Positions 18,801 through 27,965 of a DNA stretch of 64,000 nt are shown here, in pieces. The translations under genes were made by a program, and so were the position numbers. Each line of letters starts with the position of its first letter. Position 1 is the stretch's first letter. The DNA comes from Phycisphaerae bacterium (lineage in GTDB: Bacteria; Planctomycetota; Phycisphaerae; SM23-33): NCBI GenBank assembly GCA_018335035.1, contig JAGXKT010000003.1:78623-142622 (forward strand), in the 5' to 3' direction. The notes beneath the pieces were generated by a model that was not told the DNA's origin, searched no databases, and saw nothing but the letters and a program-made list of their open reading frames with translations.

Positions 18801-18956
18801 CTCACGGACGCCGCGCCGCTCGGCCGCGGCGCGGGCGGCGCGATTCAGCCACTGCACGCGCAGAGACCGATCATAGAGGCCCACCCATTCCGGAAGACCC
18901 TCCAGTATCGCCTCCAGATCCTCTCGGCGCAGCGGATTCTCTCCATCACGTCGCAT
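15834..18956 (-). CDS. Multi-PAS hybrid histidine kinase with receiver and Hpt domains
   Basis: FLANMSHEIRTPM H-box, HATPase motifs, receiver LLAEDGKSNQRL, C-terminal AAHQVKGAGGGYG Hpt. Confidence 0.95.
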   Translation of the reverse strand: MRRDGENPLRREDLEAILEGLPEWVGLYDRSLRVQWLNRAARAAAERRGVREPIGRARRELLAGCEGVGDADPASETLRTGAAGRGEMTAPDGTVCLVQTWPACDEHGRVTGVVEIVQAVTDARTCDARLHAAEQQRRLVMEHIAERVNFSDRTMTVQWVNPRGCELAGKAPEELVGHHCYEIWGGRDEPCPNCPVLEAMETGRRCSRDMQTPDGRTWFVTGAPVRDKQDEAIGAVEAAIDITERKRMEAALRDSEQRFRTLADLLPGIVTETDIEGNIIFANRNAYHVMGYSQEDVRRGLNCFDMIVPDERGRARANAGRALAGEDPGLNEYTGLRKDGSTFPALIHSGRIQRGGRVTGLAAIIMDITEKRQAEEGLRISEQWHRVLFTSSRDAIMTLEPPSWNFTSGNPACIGMFRCEDEADLCRRGLAELSCDYQPDGHHSNVKAREMIARAMRDGSHFFEWTHRRVGGDLFPASVLLTRVELQGRAFLQATVRDITSRKRAEKKLERAKDRAEAATRAKTAFLANMSHEIRTPMTAILGYAELLGDLDAGQTDWAECVSMIRSNGQFLLELINDILDLSKIESGRMTLDIRAVAVSEMLTQLTRTLSSRAAEQGDTLDVTYATPVPETIQTDGVRLRQVLMNLLSNAIKFTENGHVRVAVSYEPQWRDGQAAVRFDVEDDGIGIRPERLEKLFEPFEQADASTTRRYGGSGLGLPVSRRMVELMGGGVTADSTIGKGSVFTVTIPAVVRENVRMLETHKETSVVGDTTRQSSALPRLDDVRVLLAEDGKSNQRLIERFLTGAGATVEIVENGGKALERAAEGAFDVVLMDMQMPVMDGSEATRLLRQRGYAGPVLALTAHALNGDSDHSIAAGCEAHLTKPIDRAKLLSAVAQYAAVAEAETPEASGDGTDDGDASAGQAETDSSTPDVLISEFADEPDMADIVADFVDRLGERIDAMRAAFEQGSWDDLRRAAHQVKGAGGGYGYPSVSQTAAKLESAAENEDRQASQRWLAALDGLARAAVRGQARDASTGAET

Positions 18957-19025
18957 CGTGTATGCAATCCTCCTGGCGAAGCGGTCCGGTCCGGCGACGC
19001 ACGACGCGGCGGCCCGTCCGCCGGC

Positions 19026-19445
19026 TCAACCGGTGGCCGTCACTTGCCCTCGCAGCTTCTCGAGTTCCTCGGTGAGCCCGAGGATTCGCGTGGCCGAACG
19101 CAGGTGGATCTTCAGGTCCATCGGATCGAACGGTTTGAGCAGGTAGTCGTCCGCGCCGCAGACGAGCACCTGCAGCATGTCTTCTTTCCGGCGGCTGCCG
19201 GTAATCATCAGCACGTAGGCGTCGCGCGTGTGCGCCTGACGGCGAATGAACCGCGCAACCTCGAACCCGTCGGCGCCGGGCATACACCAGTCCACCAGGA
19301 TCAGCCGGGGGGCGTCCTTGCGGCGCAGCGCCGCCATCGCCTCATCGCCATCACACACCACCTGCGGGTCAAACCCCCAACTCGACAGGAGCATCTCGAG
19401 CCACTGGCGATACGTCGCATCGTCGTCAGCGATCAGAACACGCAT
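19026..19445 (-). CDS. Single-domain response regulator
   Basis: MRVLIADDDATYRQ..LILVDWCMPGADGFEV..LLKPFDP. Confidence 0.9.
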   Translation of the reverse strand: MRVLIADDDATYRQWLEMLLSSWGFDPQVVCDGDEAMAALRRKDAPRLILVDWCMPGADGFEVARFIRRQAHTRDAYVLMITGSRRKEDMLQVLVCGADDYLLKPFDPMDLKIHLRSATRILGLTEELEKLRGQVTATG

Positions 19446-22400
19446 GTGCTTGCCTTTCGCAGTCCTCGGCGGCGACCGTACCGAAGCGATCTACCGCCGT
19501 AATCAGTTCATCGACCAAATCCCCTGTGCACTCCGCTTGCGCGTCACGTGCGGCGCGCTCGAGCGCCTCGGCCGCCCGGCTCGCCGCCGGTGCGGCGAGG
19601 AGTCTCAGCGACCCCTTGAGCTTGTGCGCCAGCCGCGCTATCGTCTCGACGTCGCCTTCGGCCTTCGCGCGACGCAAGGCGTCGCGCGATTCGGGCCAAC
19701 TGGCCACAAACGCCTCCACCAACCGTTGCAGCGATTGGACGTTGTTGGCCACGCTGCCCAGGGCGGCGTCGCGGTTCCACACGTCCGCGTCGACCGCGGG
19801 CCGCTTGGAATGCTCTGGCGCAGGCGACGTTTCCGGCGACGGCTCGTCCGCGTCGGACGTGTCGGAGACGCCGCGTACCCCAACCGCCGCCAACGCCTCG
19901 ATCAGGCGCTCCGACGAGACCGGCTTGGTGACGTATCCGTCCATGCCCGCCTCGCGGCAGGACGCGCCCGCGCCGCCCATGACGTTGGCCGTCATCGCCA
20001 GAATGGGCACGTGCCGCCCGTCCGGCTCGGCGGCACGAATGCGGCGCGCCGCCTCCAGCCCGTCCATTTCCGGCATCTCCATGTCCATCAGCACCAGGTC
20101 GACCCCGCCCTGTGCCCACGTCTCGACGGCCTGGCGACCGGTCGTGACGCAGGTGACGTCGTGGCCCCACCCGCCGAGCAACATCGTCGCGTGCTCGCGG
20201 TTGATCTCGTCATCCTCGGCCAGCAGGATGCGCAAGGCCCCGCCGCGGCGTCGCACGGTGTGCCGGGTCGCCAGCTTGCCGGGACGTCCGGCGCGAACGG
20301 CCGTCAGGGCGTCGGAAACCGCCTCGCCCAGGACACATGCGGAAACGGGCTTGGTGAGATAGGCATCGACGCCGACCTCGTGGCACCGCGCCGCATCGCC
20401 GCGAAGGCCCACCGACGCCGTCAACACGAACGCCGGGCGGTGCGTCAGCGCCTCGCGCAATTCGGCGACAAGCGCCGTTCCGTCCGCACCGCCCAGATCC
20501 GCGTCCACGATGATCACGTCGAACGGGCGATCGGTCTGGTCGGCCTCCAGGGCGTAGCGCCGCCCCTGTTCGGCGGAGCAGGCACGCGTCGCGGCGTGGG
20601 CGGACGATCCGGACGCGACGGACCACAGCGCGTGGTCCACCGCGTCGCACGTGTGCGTGCCGTCGGGTTCCGTCGCGTCGATCACCAGCACCCGCGTCCG
20701 GCCCGGAAGCTCCGCGTGCGCTGCGTCGCCGCCGTTACCGGCCGACGCGGCGCCGCTGACCATCTCCCGCTGTTGGCGGTCGGGCAGCGCCAGCGTGACG
20801 GTGAAGCGGAACGTCGTCCCGCCGCCCGGACAGGAATCGATGTCGATGTGTCCGCCCATCAACTGGACGATCTGTGCCGAGATCGCCAGGCCCAGGCCCG
20901 TGCCGCCGCGCTGCGTCGAGCTGGGCGTCCCGGCCTGCTCGAAGGCATCGAAGATCCGCTGCTGATCCTCCTGCGAAATCCCCGGACCGGTATCGGCAAC
21001 CTCAATGACAATTTCGATCCGGTCGTCGTGTCGCGCGCCGGGACGGGCCACGACCGAAACCCAGCCCTTGTCCGTGAACCGCAGCGCGTTTCCGACAAGA
21101 TTCGTGACAACCTGCCGCAGGCGTCCGGCGTCGCCGACGACGACCGTCGGCGTATCGGGGTACACCTTGAGTTCGAGATCAAGCCCCTTGTCTTCGGCCT
21201 GGGGGGCCAGCAGCCCCACCGTGCTGTCCAGGCAGTCGCGCAGATCAAACGGCTCGCACGTCAGCGTCAGTTTGCCCGCCTCGATGCGCGAGAGGTCCAG
21301 CACGTCGTTGATGATTCGCAACAGGGCGTTTCCGGACCGCTGAACCAGCCGAAGGCACTTGCGGTTCCGGTCGTTCAGGTCCGAATGCAGCGCCAGCTCC
21401 GTCATGCCGAGAATGCCGTTCATCGGCGTGCGGATCTCGTGACTCATGCGCGCCAGAAACGCGCTCTTGGCCCGGCTGGCGGCCTCGGCGCTGTGACGCT
21501 GCTGCTCGGCCAGCTTGTGCTGCGCCCGCTCGCTGCGATAGCAGATGAACCCCGTGGCGAAGTACATCAAGCTCAGCGCGATGATCATCGTATACGCGAC
21601 CCGCTCGTACGACACCAGCGGGATCGAGATGCCCGAGATGGTCCCGCCCGTGGCCACAACAAGCCGCTCACCGGCGACCACGGCTGGGGCGTAGGCCACC
21701 AAGCTCTTCTGCTCCGGGTCGTCGCCGAGGACGACCTCCGCGGTGCCGCGACGTCCCTTCTCGGCGCAGTCGGCCAGCAACGTCTCGACGTCCGCCCGCG
21801 TGGAAAACGAGGACGCCTTCAGCGGCGGCGCTGCGCCGCTGCCGGCCAGCAACTGCCCCCCATCGCTCAACAGCCACCAGAAGTTCGAGCCGGGCGTCGC
21901 GTCCATCGGCATGACGTGATCGACCAAACTTCGCAGGCGCACGCTGCAGGCCAGAACGGCGTCGGACTCCGCCCGGCCGGGGACGGGCACCAGCACCCAG
22001 ATCACGCCGGTGTCCCAATCGGAGACGAACGCCGGACGGTCGCTGATGGCGCGGCACTGCGCCGACAAGGCCGCCAGACGCTCGTCCGGCACGTCGGCGC
22101 CGTCATCCTGCGGCGCCAACAGCGACCATCGCCTCTCCGGACCGTCGCGGACGGACACCATGACGCGGCGGACGACGCCGCGCTGCGCCTGTCGGAACAC
22201 TTCCGCCGGGTGCGCCGCGTCGGCACGGCGGTCCACCAGCCCCGGGCTTCGCGCGAGCACCTCCAGCCCGGACACGGTCTCGCCGAATGCCGTCTCCGTC
22301 GTGCGCGCCAGGCGCCGGACCGATTGACCGCGCTGGCTGCGAATGCCGTCGACGATCCACGACTCGAACCGCCGATGCTGGATGTGCAGCACCCATGCGA

Positions 22401-22524
22401 ACAAGCCGGCCGCCACCGTTGCCAGAAGCAGCGGACGCAAGCCGTGCCACCGCCCCGACGCATGAAGCAGCCGCTTGGCGAACGCCGTAACGCGTCGCCT
22501 CTGCCTGACCCAATCGATACGCAT
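19426..22524 (-). CDS. Membrane hybrid histidine kinase with two receivers and Hpt
   Basis: FLARMSHEIRTPMNG, degenerate first receiver VLVIDATEPDG, second receiver ILLAEDDEINRE, Hpt ARLAHKLKGSLRLL. Confidence 0.95.
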   Translation of the reverse strand: MRIDWVRQRRRVTAFAKRLLHASGRWHGLRPLLLATVAAGLFAWVLHIQHRRFESWIVDGIRSQRGQSVRRLARTTETAFGETVSGLEVLARSPGLVDRRADAAHPAEVFRQAQRGVVRRVMVSVRDGPERRWSLLAPQDDGADVPDERLAALSAQCRAISDRPAFVSDWDTGVIWVLVPVPGRAESDAVLACSVRLRSLVDHVMPMDATPGSNFWWLLSDGGQLLAGSGAAPPLKASSFSTRADVETLLADCAEKGRRGTAEVVLGDDPEQKSLVAYAPAVVAGERLVVATGGTISGISIPLVSYERVAYTMIIALSLMYFATGFICYRSERAQHKLAEQQRHSAEAASRAKSAFLARMSHEIRTPMNGILGMTELALHSDLNDRNRKCLRLVQRSGNALLRIINDVLDLSRIEAGKLTLTCEPFDLRDCLDSTVGLLAPQAEDKGLDLELKVYPDTPTVVVGDAGRLRQVVTNLVGNALRFTDKGWVSVVARPGARHDDRIEIVIEVADTGPGISQEDQQRIFDAFEQAGTPSSTQRGGTGLGLAISAQIVQLMGGHIDIDSCPGGGTTFRFTVTLALPDRQQREMVSGAASAGNGGDAAHAELPGRTRVLVIDATEPDGTHTCDAVDHALWSVASGSSAHAATRACSAEQGRRYALEADQTDRPFDVIIVDADLGGADGTALVAELREALTHRPAFVLTASVGLRGDAARCHEVGVDAYLTKPVSACVLGEAVSDALTAVRAGRPGKLATRHTVRRRGGALRILLAEDDEINREHATMLLGGWGHDVTCVTTGRQAVETWAQGGVDLVLMDMEMPEMDGLEAARRIRAAEPDGRHVPILAMTANVMGGAGASCREAGMDGYVTKPVSSERLIEALAAVGVRGVSDTSDADEPSPETSPAPEHSKRPAVDADVWNRDAALGSVANNVQSLQRLVEAFVASWPESRDALRRAKAEGDVETIARLAHKLKGSLRLLAAPAASRAAEALERAARDAQAECTGDLVDELITAVDRFGTVAAEDCERQAHACSDR

Positions 22525-22540
22525 CGTGCAACGTCCCTCC

Positions 22541-23026
22541 TCAGCGTTGTCCCTGGGCGATCATCTCCAACGCCGTACGCCGGAGACATCGACGAAGCGC
22601 CTCGGGACCGAACGGTTTTGTCAAACACATATCCGCCGCCGACAGCAGCGGGTCCGGCTGACCGGTCGAGGTTACCAGCGACCCGGCCATCACGATCAGC
22701 AGCGGACGATCCCGCCGTCCCTCCAGCAGGCGGCATATGCGGTAGCCGTCCAGGTCCGGCAGCAGCCAATTGACCACGGCCAGGCCGGTCGGCTCGGGGC
22801 CCGTGAGCACCTCCCACGCATCCCGCCCGTTGTCGACCGCCAGAGGACTGACCCCGGCGCGCCACAAGGCCTCAGCGACCATCGCGCGGTAAAAGGGGTC
22901 GTCGTCCGCCACCAGCCCGCGGCAAAGTCGCTCCACGGGCACAATCGCGTGCGCCATGCCCGCTGTGTTGTCCTTCGCGCCTACGGCCGAGCCCGGCCCG
23001 CGACGCGATGCGGCGATTTCGTCCAT
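22541..23026 (-). CDS. Degenerate receiver (pseudo-receiver) protein
   Basis: LVADDDPFYRAM..LAVVNWLLPDLDGYR..LTKPFGPE; start chosen after GGGGGTGG SD. Confidence 0.8.
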   Translation of the reverse strand: MDEIAASRRGPGSAVGAKDNTAGMAHAIVPVERLCRGLVADDDPFYRAMVAEALWRAGVSPLAVDNGRDAWEVLTGPEPTGLAVVNWLLPDLDGYRICRLLEGRRDRPLLIVMAGSLVTSTGQPDPLLSAADMCLTKPFGPEALRRCLRRTALEMIAQGQR

Positions 23027-23241
23027 CAGTCCACCCCCCTGCTTCCCCCGATCTGCAAAAGACAGGCGGTCACCTGGCCGCGCTAGTGTCCAATACATGT
23101 ATCGTCGAACTCAACAGAGCACATTTACGAGAAACAAGAAAAACAGAAGATACTCGGATTTTTCGCATTATAAACCCCTCTGGCGTCGATATATCCGTAG
23201 AGCAGAGACAAGCCAGATCGGAGCGGAGGAAGGAAGGCCTC

Positions 23242-24321
23242 ATGGCGACGGCCGTGAGTCAAGCGAGTCATAGCGCCTTGGTCGTCGACGACGACGCGGA
23301 AATTTGCGAGCTGATCCGTCAGGTCCTCACCGAGCGCGGCATGCAGGTGCAGGCGGTCGCCGACGCCGAAGCCGCCCTTGATAGTCTCGCCGAGCGGGAC
23401 GTGGACGTCGTCGTGACCGACATCGCGCTGCCGCATGTCGGCGGGCTGGAGCTTCTGGACCGCATTCGCCGCACGCTGCCGGACTGTCCCGTGGTACTCA
23501 TCACGGGGCTCCATCAGCGCGACTACATCGCTCAGGCGCTGATTCTCGGCGCATTTGACTACATCGAGAAGCCCTTCAGCGCCGACAAGCTGGCCGAGAC
23601 GGTCGAGGCGGCGATCGCCGCGTCCCGCCCCACGACCCGGTTGTCGCTGCGGGCGGCCGAGGCCCTCGAACTGCGCGAGGGCTGCCGACGGGCGGCGCTA
23701 CAGTCCGTCCGCGCCCTGGCCCGCGCCGTCGAGGCCAAAGACCCCTTCACCCGCCGCCACAGCGACCACGTGGCCCACTACGCCACGACGCTGGCACGCG
23801 AAATGGGCATCGACGAGCGGACGATCGAGTCGATCCGCGTCGCGGCGCTGCTGCACGATGTGGGCAAGATCGGCGTGCCGGACCACATCCTGACCAAGCC
23901 CGCGCCGCTGAGCGGCGAGGAGTTCGGCTACATTCGCCGCCACCCGAACCTCGGGGCGGAAATCCTCGCCAGCGTCACCATCTTCGGACCGGAGGCCGAA
24001 CTCGTCCGCCGACACCACGAACGCTGGGACGGACGCGGCTACCCGGACGGCTGGGGCGGCGAACGAACGCCACTGGGCGCCCGCGTTATCGGCGTGGCCG
24101 ACACGATGGACGCCATCCTCATGCCACGAACCTACAAGCCCGGCATGTCGCCGGAGTACCTGCGCGACGAACTGGACACCGCGGCAGGCCACCAGCTCGA
24201 TCCGTGTCTGGCGCGGCTGGCCGCCCAATGGGCCCGGAACCACCCCGACGAACTCATCCTGCCCGGCGCCGCCGAACCGGACGCCGAGCCGGTCGGGGCG
24301 CCGAGCCGAAAGGCAATCTGA
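23242..24321 (+). CDS. RpfG-like response regulator with HD-GYP domain
   Basis: ALVVDDDAEICEL receiver; LLHDVGKIGVP and HHERWDGRGYPDG. Confidence 0.95.
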   Translation: MATAVSQASHSALVVDDDAEICELIRQVLTERGMQVQAVADAEAALDSLAERDVDVVVTDIALPHVGGLELLDRIRRTLPDCPVVLITGLHQRDYIAQALILGAFDYIEKPFSADKLAETVEAAIAASRPTTRLSLRAAEALELREGCRRAALQSVRALARAVEAKDPFTRRHSDHVAHYATTLAREMGIDERTIESIRVAALLHDVGKIGVPDHILTKPAPLSGEEFGYIRRHPNLGAEILASVTIFGPEAELVRRHHERWDGRGYPDGWGGERTPLGARVIGVADTMDAILMPRTYKPGMSPEYLRDELDTAAGHQLDPCLARLAAQWARNHPDELILPGAAEPDAEPVGAPSRKAI

Positions 24322-24743
24322 TGCACGCTCTGGCGCGGCGGCAGCGCCCGGTCGTCCACTCATGCGCCGTGCGCCGCCAGATTGCCGCTGCTCCGGCCGC
24401 CCTTGACGGGCTCCGCCCCATCGTGCGGCCACCCGCCGCGAGCGAGCGCCATCGGTATGTGGCGCGCGCCGCAATGCGGTACCTCGATGACGCCATGTCG
24501 CTTTTCGTCCGCCTGCGGCCCCATCCATTTAGCGCGCAAGTTTAATCCGCCGCCGGGCGATGCCGATAACGGACGTTGTCAGCCGGTCCAGCCCCCTCTG
24601 GAGTGCGTGAGGAAAATGCCTGTCGCGACAGGCGGTTACGGCTACAATTCCCATTGAAACGATCACTGAGCAATCCGTCTTCGGCGCCGGCGCGGCACCG
24701 GCGCGGCACGTCCTGGTTCCCAGGCAAGCCAGGGGGAAAGGAC

Positions 24744-27470
24744 ATGAGCGCAGGCAGCCCGGACATCATCGGGCGCCTCGCCGGTTCGGGCGAGCGCCCG
24801 CGTCCGGAGGGCATGTTTCGCTGTGCGCTGAGCGATACGTCGCACAAGGTCACCTCGCGGTCGCGCCGTAGATTCCGATTGGTCCGCCGACCCAAATTGC
24901 CGCGTCCGAAGTGGGTCGTGCTTATCGCCCTCGTGTTGGCGGCGCTGTGGTGGGTGCTCGACGCGTCGATCCAGTCGCTGGTGTACGGTGAGACCACCTT
25001 CGGCACAGCGCTGTTGCAGGGCACCTCGCCGCACACGTGGCTGCACCGGCTCGTGGGCGTCGTCATGCTGCTGGGCTTCGGCGCCTTGACCGCCTGGATG
25101 GTCCATCACCTGCACCGGGCGCGGCGCTACGCCGCCCACCTCAACAGCGTGCTGGCCGCCATCCGCCGCGTCAATCAGCTCATCACACGCGAGACCGACG
25201 AGACCCGCCTGCTTGCCGAGGCCTGCCGCCTGATCGCCGAAGGACGCGGCTGGACCAACGCGTGGATCGGGCATATCGACGACGGCCGGCTCATCGACAC
25301 CTACCATGCCGGATTCGACGGCGGGTTCGAGCCGATGCAGGCGATGCTCGCGGCCGGGCGGCGCCCGGCGTGCGTGCGCCGCGCGCTGGACAGCGGCGAG
25401 CTTCAGATCGTCACGGACCCGGCCGTGGACTGCCCCGACTGCCCCATCCCCGATCGCTGCGAGGCCGAGGCGGGCATGACCGCTCTGCTGCGCCACGGGG
25501 AGCAAACCTTCGGCTGGCTGACGATCATCTGTCCGGAACGCTACGCCACCGACGCCGACGAGCAGGACCTGCTGGGCGAACTGGCCGACGACATCGCCTT
25601 CGCCCTGCACTCACTCCAGGCCCAGCGGACCGCGCACCAGCGCGAGGCGCACTTCCGCGGCGTGTTCGACACGTCGGTGGACGCCATTCTGGTATTCGAC
25701 ATGGCGGGCGCCATTGCCGCGGCGAACCCGGCCGCCTGCCGGCTCTACGGGTACACGTCCGAGGAGATGACGCATCTGTCCGGGCGGGACATCGTCCACC
25801 CGGACTACTACCACCTGTTCGAGGATTTCAGGCGGCAACTGCGGACCACCGGCGAATTCCACGCCGAGAGCAGGGACGTCCGCAAGGACGGCACGCCGTT
25901 CGACGTCGAGGTCCGCGGCAGCACGTTCATGTATCGCAACGAGCCGCACCTGATGGCGATCGTCCGCGACATCACCGATCGCAAACGCACGGAGCAGGCT
26001 GCACGGCAGCGCGAGCAGTTTCTCCAGGACGTCTTCGACGCCATCCGCGACGGGCTGAGCGTGCTGGACCGCGACCTGACCATCATACGGACAAACCAAC
26101 AGCTCAAGGAAGTGCACTCCGATCAGCTCCCCCTGGAGGGCAAGAAGTGCTACGCCGTTTTCCAGCATCGCGACAGCCCGTGCCCCTGGTGCCCGACGCT
26201 CAAGACCTTCGAGACCGGAACGGCGCAAACGGCCGAGGTCGCCCACCCGCGCAGCAACGGGCGGCAGGGCTGGGCCGATCTGAGCGTCTACCCGCTGACA
26301 AACGAACGCGGCGAGGTGGTCCGCGCCATCGAGTACGTCCGGGACATCACGGAACGCAAGGAAGCGCAACAGGCCCTGCACGCCAGCGAGGAGCGTTTCC
26401 GCCGCGCCGTCGCTGAAGCGCCGTTTCCCATCATGCTCCACGCCGAGGACGGCGAAGTGCTCACTGTCAACAAGGCGTGGACGCAGATCAGCGGATACGC
26501 ACATGCCGAAATCCCCACCATGGCGGCGTGGACGGAGAGGGCGTACGTCGAGCAGAAGGAGGCGGTCCGCGCCGACATCGAGCGCCTCTTTGAGCTGGAC
26601 CAGCGCATCGACGAGGGCGAATACACCATCACCTGCCGCGACGGAACTCGGCGCGTATGGGATTTCAGCAGCGCCCCGCTGCCGCCCCTGCCCGACGGGC
26701 GGCGGCAGGTCATCAGCATGGCCGCCGACGTCACCGGGCGCAAGGGCGCCGAAGGCGAATTGGCCGCCCGCAACGCCGAGATGGAGCGATTCGTCTACAC
26801 CGTCTCGCACGACCTGCGCAGCCCGCTGATTACCATCCGCGGATTTCTCGGCCACCTGGCCGAAGACGCCGAGGCGGGCGACGCCGAGCGCCTCCGCGAC
26901 GACGTGGGGCGGATCACCGCCGCGGCCGACCACATGAACGAACTGCTCAACGGGCTGCTGGAGCTGTCCCGCGTCGGGCGCGTCGCCAACCCGACCGAGT
27001 CGGTGAACCTCGCCGCGCTCGTCGAGGAGGTCCTGGCCTCGCTGGCCGGCGTGCTGGCGCCGGAAGGTTCCGACGCCCCGCCCGTGGCGGTCGACGTCGC
27101 CGACGACCTGCCCACGGTCCTCGGCGACCGCCGGCGCCTCTTCGAAGTCTACCAGAACCTCATCGAGAACGCCGTCCGCTTCATGGGCCCGCAGTCCGCC
27201 CCGCGGATCGAGATCGGCATCCGCCGGCGCGACGGCGCGGCGCAGTTCTACGTGCGGGACAACGGCATCGGCATCGAGCCCAAGTACGCCGAGGCGATCT
27301 TCGACCTGTTCGGCAAGCTGGATGCCGACAGCCCGGGCGCCGGCGTGGGCCTGCCGATCGTCCAGCGCATCGTCGAGGTCCATGGCGGGCGGATCTGGAT
27401 CGAATCCGACGGGCCCGGCACCGGCGCCACGTTCTACTTCACGCTCGCGGAGATGCAGGAGGCCGACTGA
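24744..27470 (+). CDS. GAF/PAS sensor histidine kinase (phytochrome-type H-box)
   Basis: TM segment, GAF, multiple PAS, FVYTVSHDLRSPLITIRGF, HATPase; SD agggggaaag. Confidence 0.93.
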   Translation: MSAGSPDIIGRLAGSGERPRPEGMFRCALSDTSHKVTSRSRRRFRLVRRPKLPRPKWVVLIALVLAALWWVLDASIQSLVYGETTFGTALLQGTSPHTWLHRLVGVVMLLGFGALTAWMVHHLHRARRYAAHLNSVLAAIRRVNQLITRETDETRLLAEACRLIAEGRGWTNAWIGHIDDGRLIDTYHAGFDGGFEPMQAMLAAGRRPACVRRALDSGELQIVTDPAVDCPDCPIPDRCEAEAGMTALLRHGEQTFGWLTIICPERYATDADEQDLLGELADDIAFALHSLQAQRTAHQREAHFRGVFDTSVDAILVFDMAGAIAAANPAACRLYGYTSEEMTHLSGRDIVHPDYYHLFEDFRRQLRTTGEFHAESRDVRKDGTPFDVEVRGSTFMYRNEPHLMAIVRDITDRKRTEQAARQREQFLQDVFDAIRDGLSVLDRDLTIIRTNQQLKEVHSDQLPLEGKKCYAVFQHRDSPCPWCPTLKTFETGTAQTAEVAHPRSNGRQGWADLSVYPLTNERGEVVRAIEYVRDITERKEAQQALHASEERFRRAVAEAPFPIMLHAEDGEVLTVNKAWTQISGYAHAEIPTMAAWTERAYVEQKEAVRADIERLFELDQRIDEGEYTITCRDGTRRVWDFSSAPLPPLPDGRRQVISMAADVTGRKGAEGELAARNAEMERFVYTVSHDLRSPLITIRGFLGHLAEDAEAGDAERLRDDVGRITAAADHMNELLNGLLELSRVGRVANPTESVNLAALVEEVLASLAGVLAPEGSDAPPVAVDVADDLPTVLGDRRRLFEVYQNLIENAVRFMGPQSAPRIEIGIRRRDGAAQFYVRDNGIGIEPKYAEAIFDLFGKLDADSPGAGVGLPIVQRIVEVHGGRIWIESDGPGTGATFYFTLAEMQEAD

Positions 27471-27922
27471 TGCCCCCCGAACCAACCCAACCCGACACGC
27501 TGCACGTGTTGCTGGTCGAGGACAACGACGACCACGCCGAGCTGATCCGCCGCTCGCTGGGCGACCACAACGTGCCCAACACGCTTGACGTGGTCCGCGA
27601 CGGCGCCGCGGCGATGGACTACCTCTTCGGATCGGACGCCGGCGGCGCGGCGCCGAAACGGCCGCATCTGGTCCTGCTGGACCTGCGCCTGCCGAAGATC
27701 GACGGGCTGGAGGTGCTGCGGCGCATCAAGGAATCCGAGGCGCTCAAGGAGTTGCCCGTGGTGGTCGTCACGACCTCCGAGGCCGAGAGCGACGTCGCCC
27801 GCGCCTACCAACACCACGCCAACAGCTACCTGGTCAAGCCGCTGGACTTCCGCGAATTCACCAAGCTGATGGAGGACCTCGGCCTCTACTGGCTGGGGTG
27901 GAATCGAAACCCTTGGGCATGA
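27470..27922 (+). CDS. Rcp1-like response regulator
   Basis: VLLVEDNDDHAELIRRSL..LVLLDLRLPKIDGLEVL; TGATG overlap with the kinase. Confidence 0.93.
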   Translation: MPPEPTQPDTLHVLLVEDNDDHAELIRRSLGDHNVPNTLDVVRDGAAAMDYLFGSDAGGAAPKRPHLVLLDLRLPKIDGLEVLRRIKESEALKELPVVVVTTSEAESDVARAYQHHANSYLVKPLDFREFTKLMEDLGLYWLGWNRNPWA

Positions 27923-27965
27923 GCCGCCCGCAATCGTCCGATAAGAGGTAAGTACGAGGGACATC

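Noticed and set aside
19246-22773. 1175-aa plus-strand ORF
   Set aside because: Shadow of the hybrid histidine kinase on the opposite strand; low-complexity R/A/G/H-rich translation, no family motifs
24322-24743. Possible gene in the 420-bp spacer
   Set aside because: Only arginine/alanine-rich short ORFs without SD or motif support
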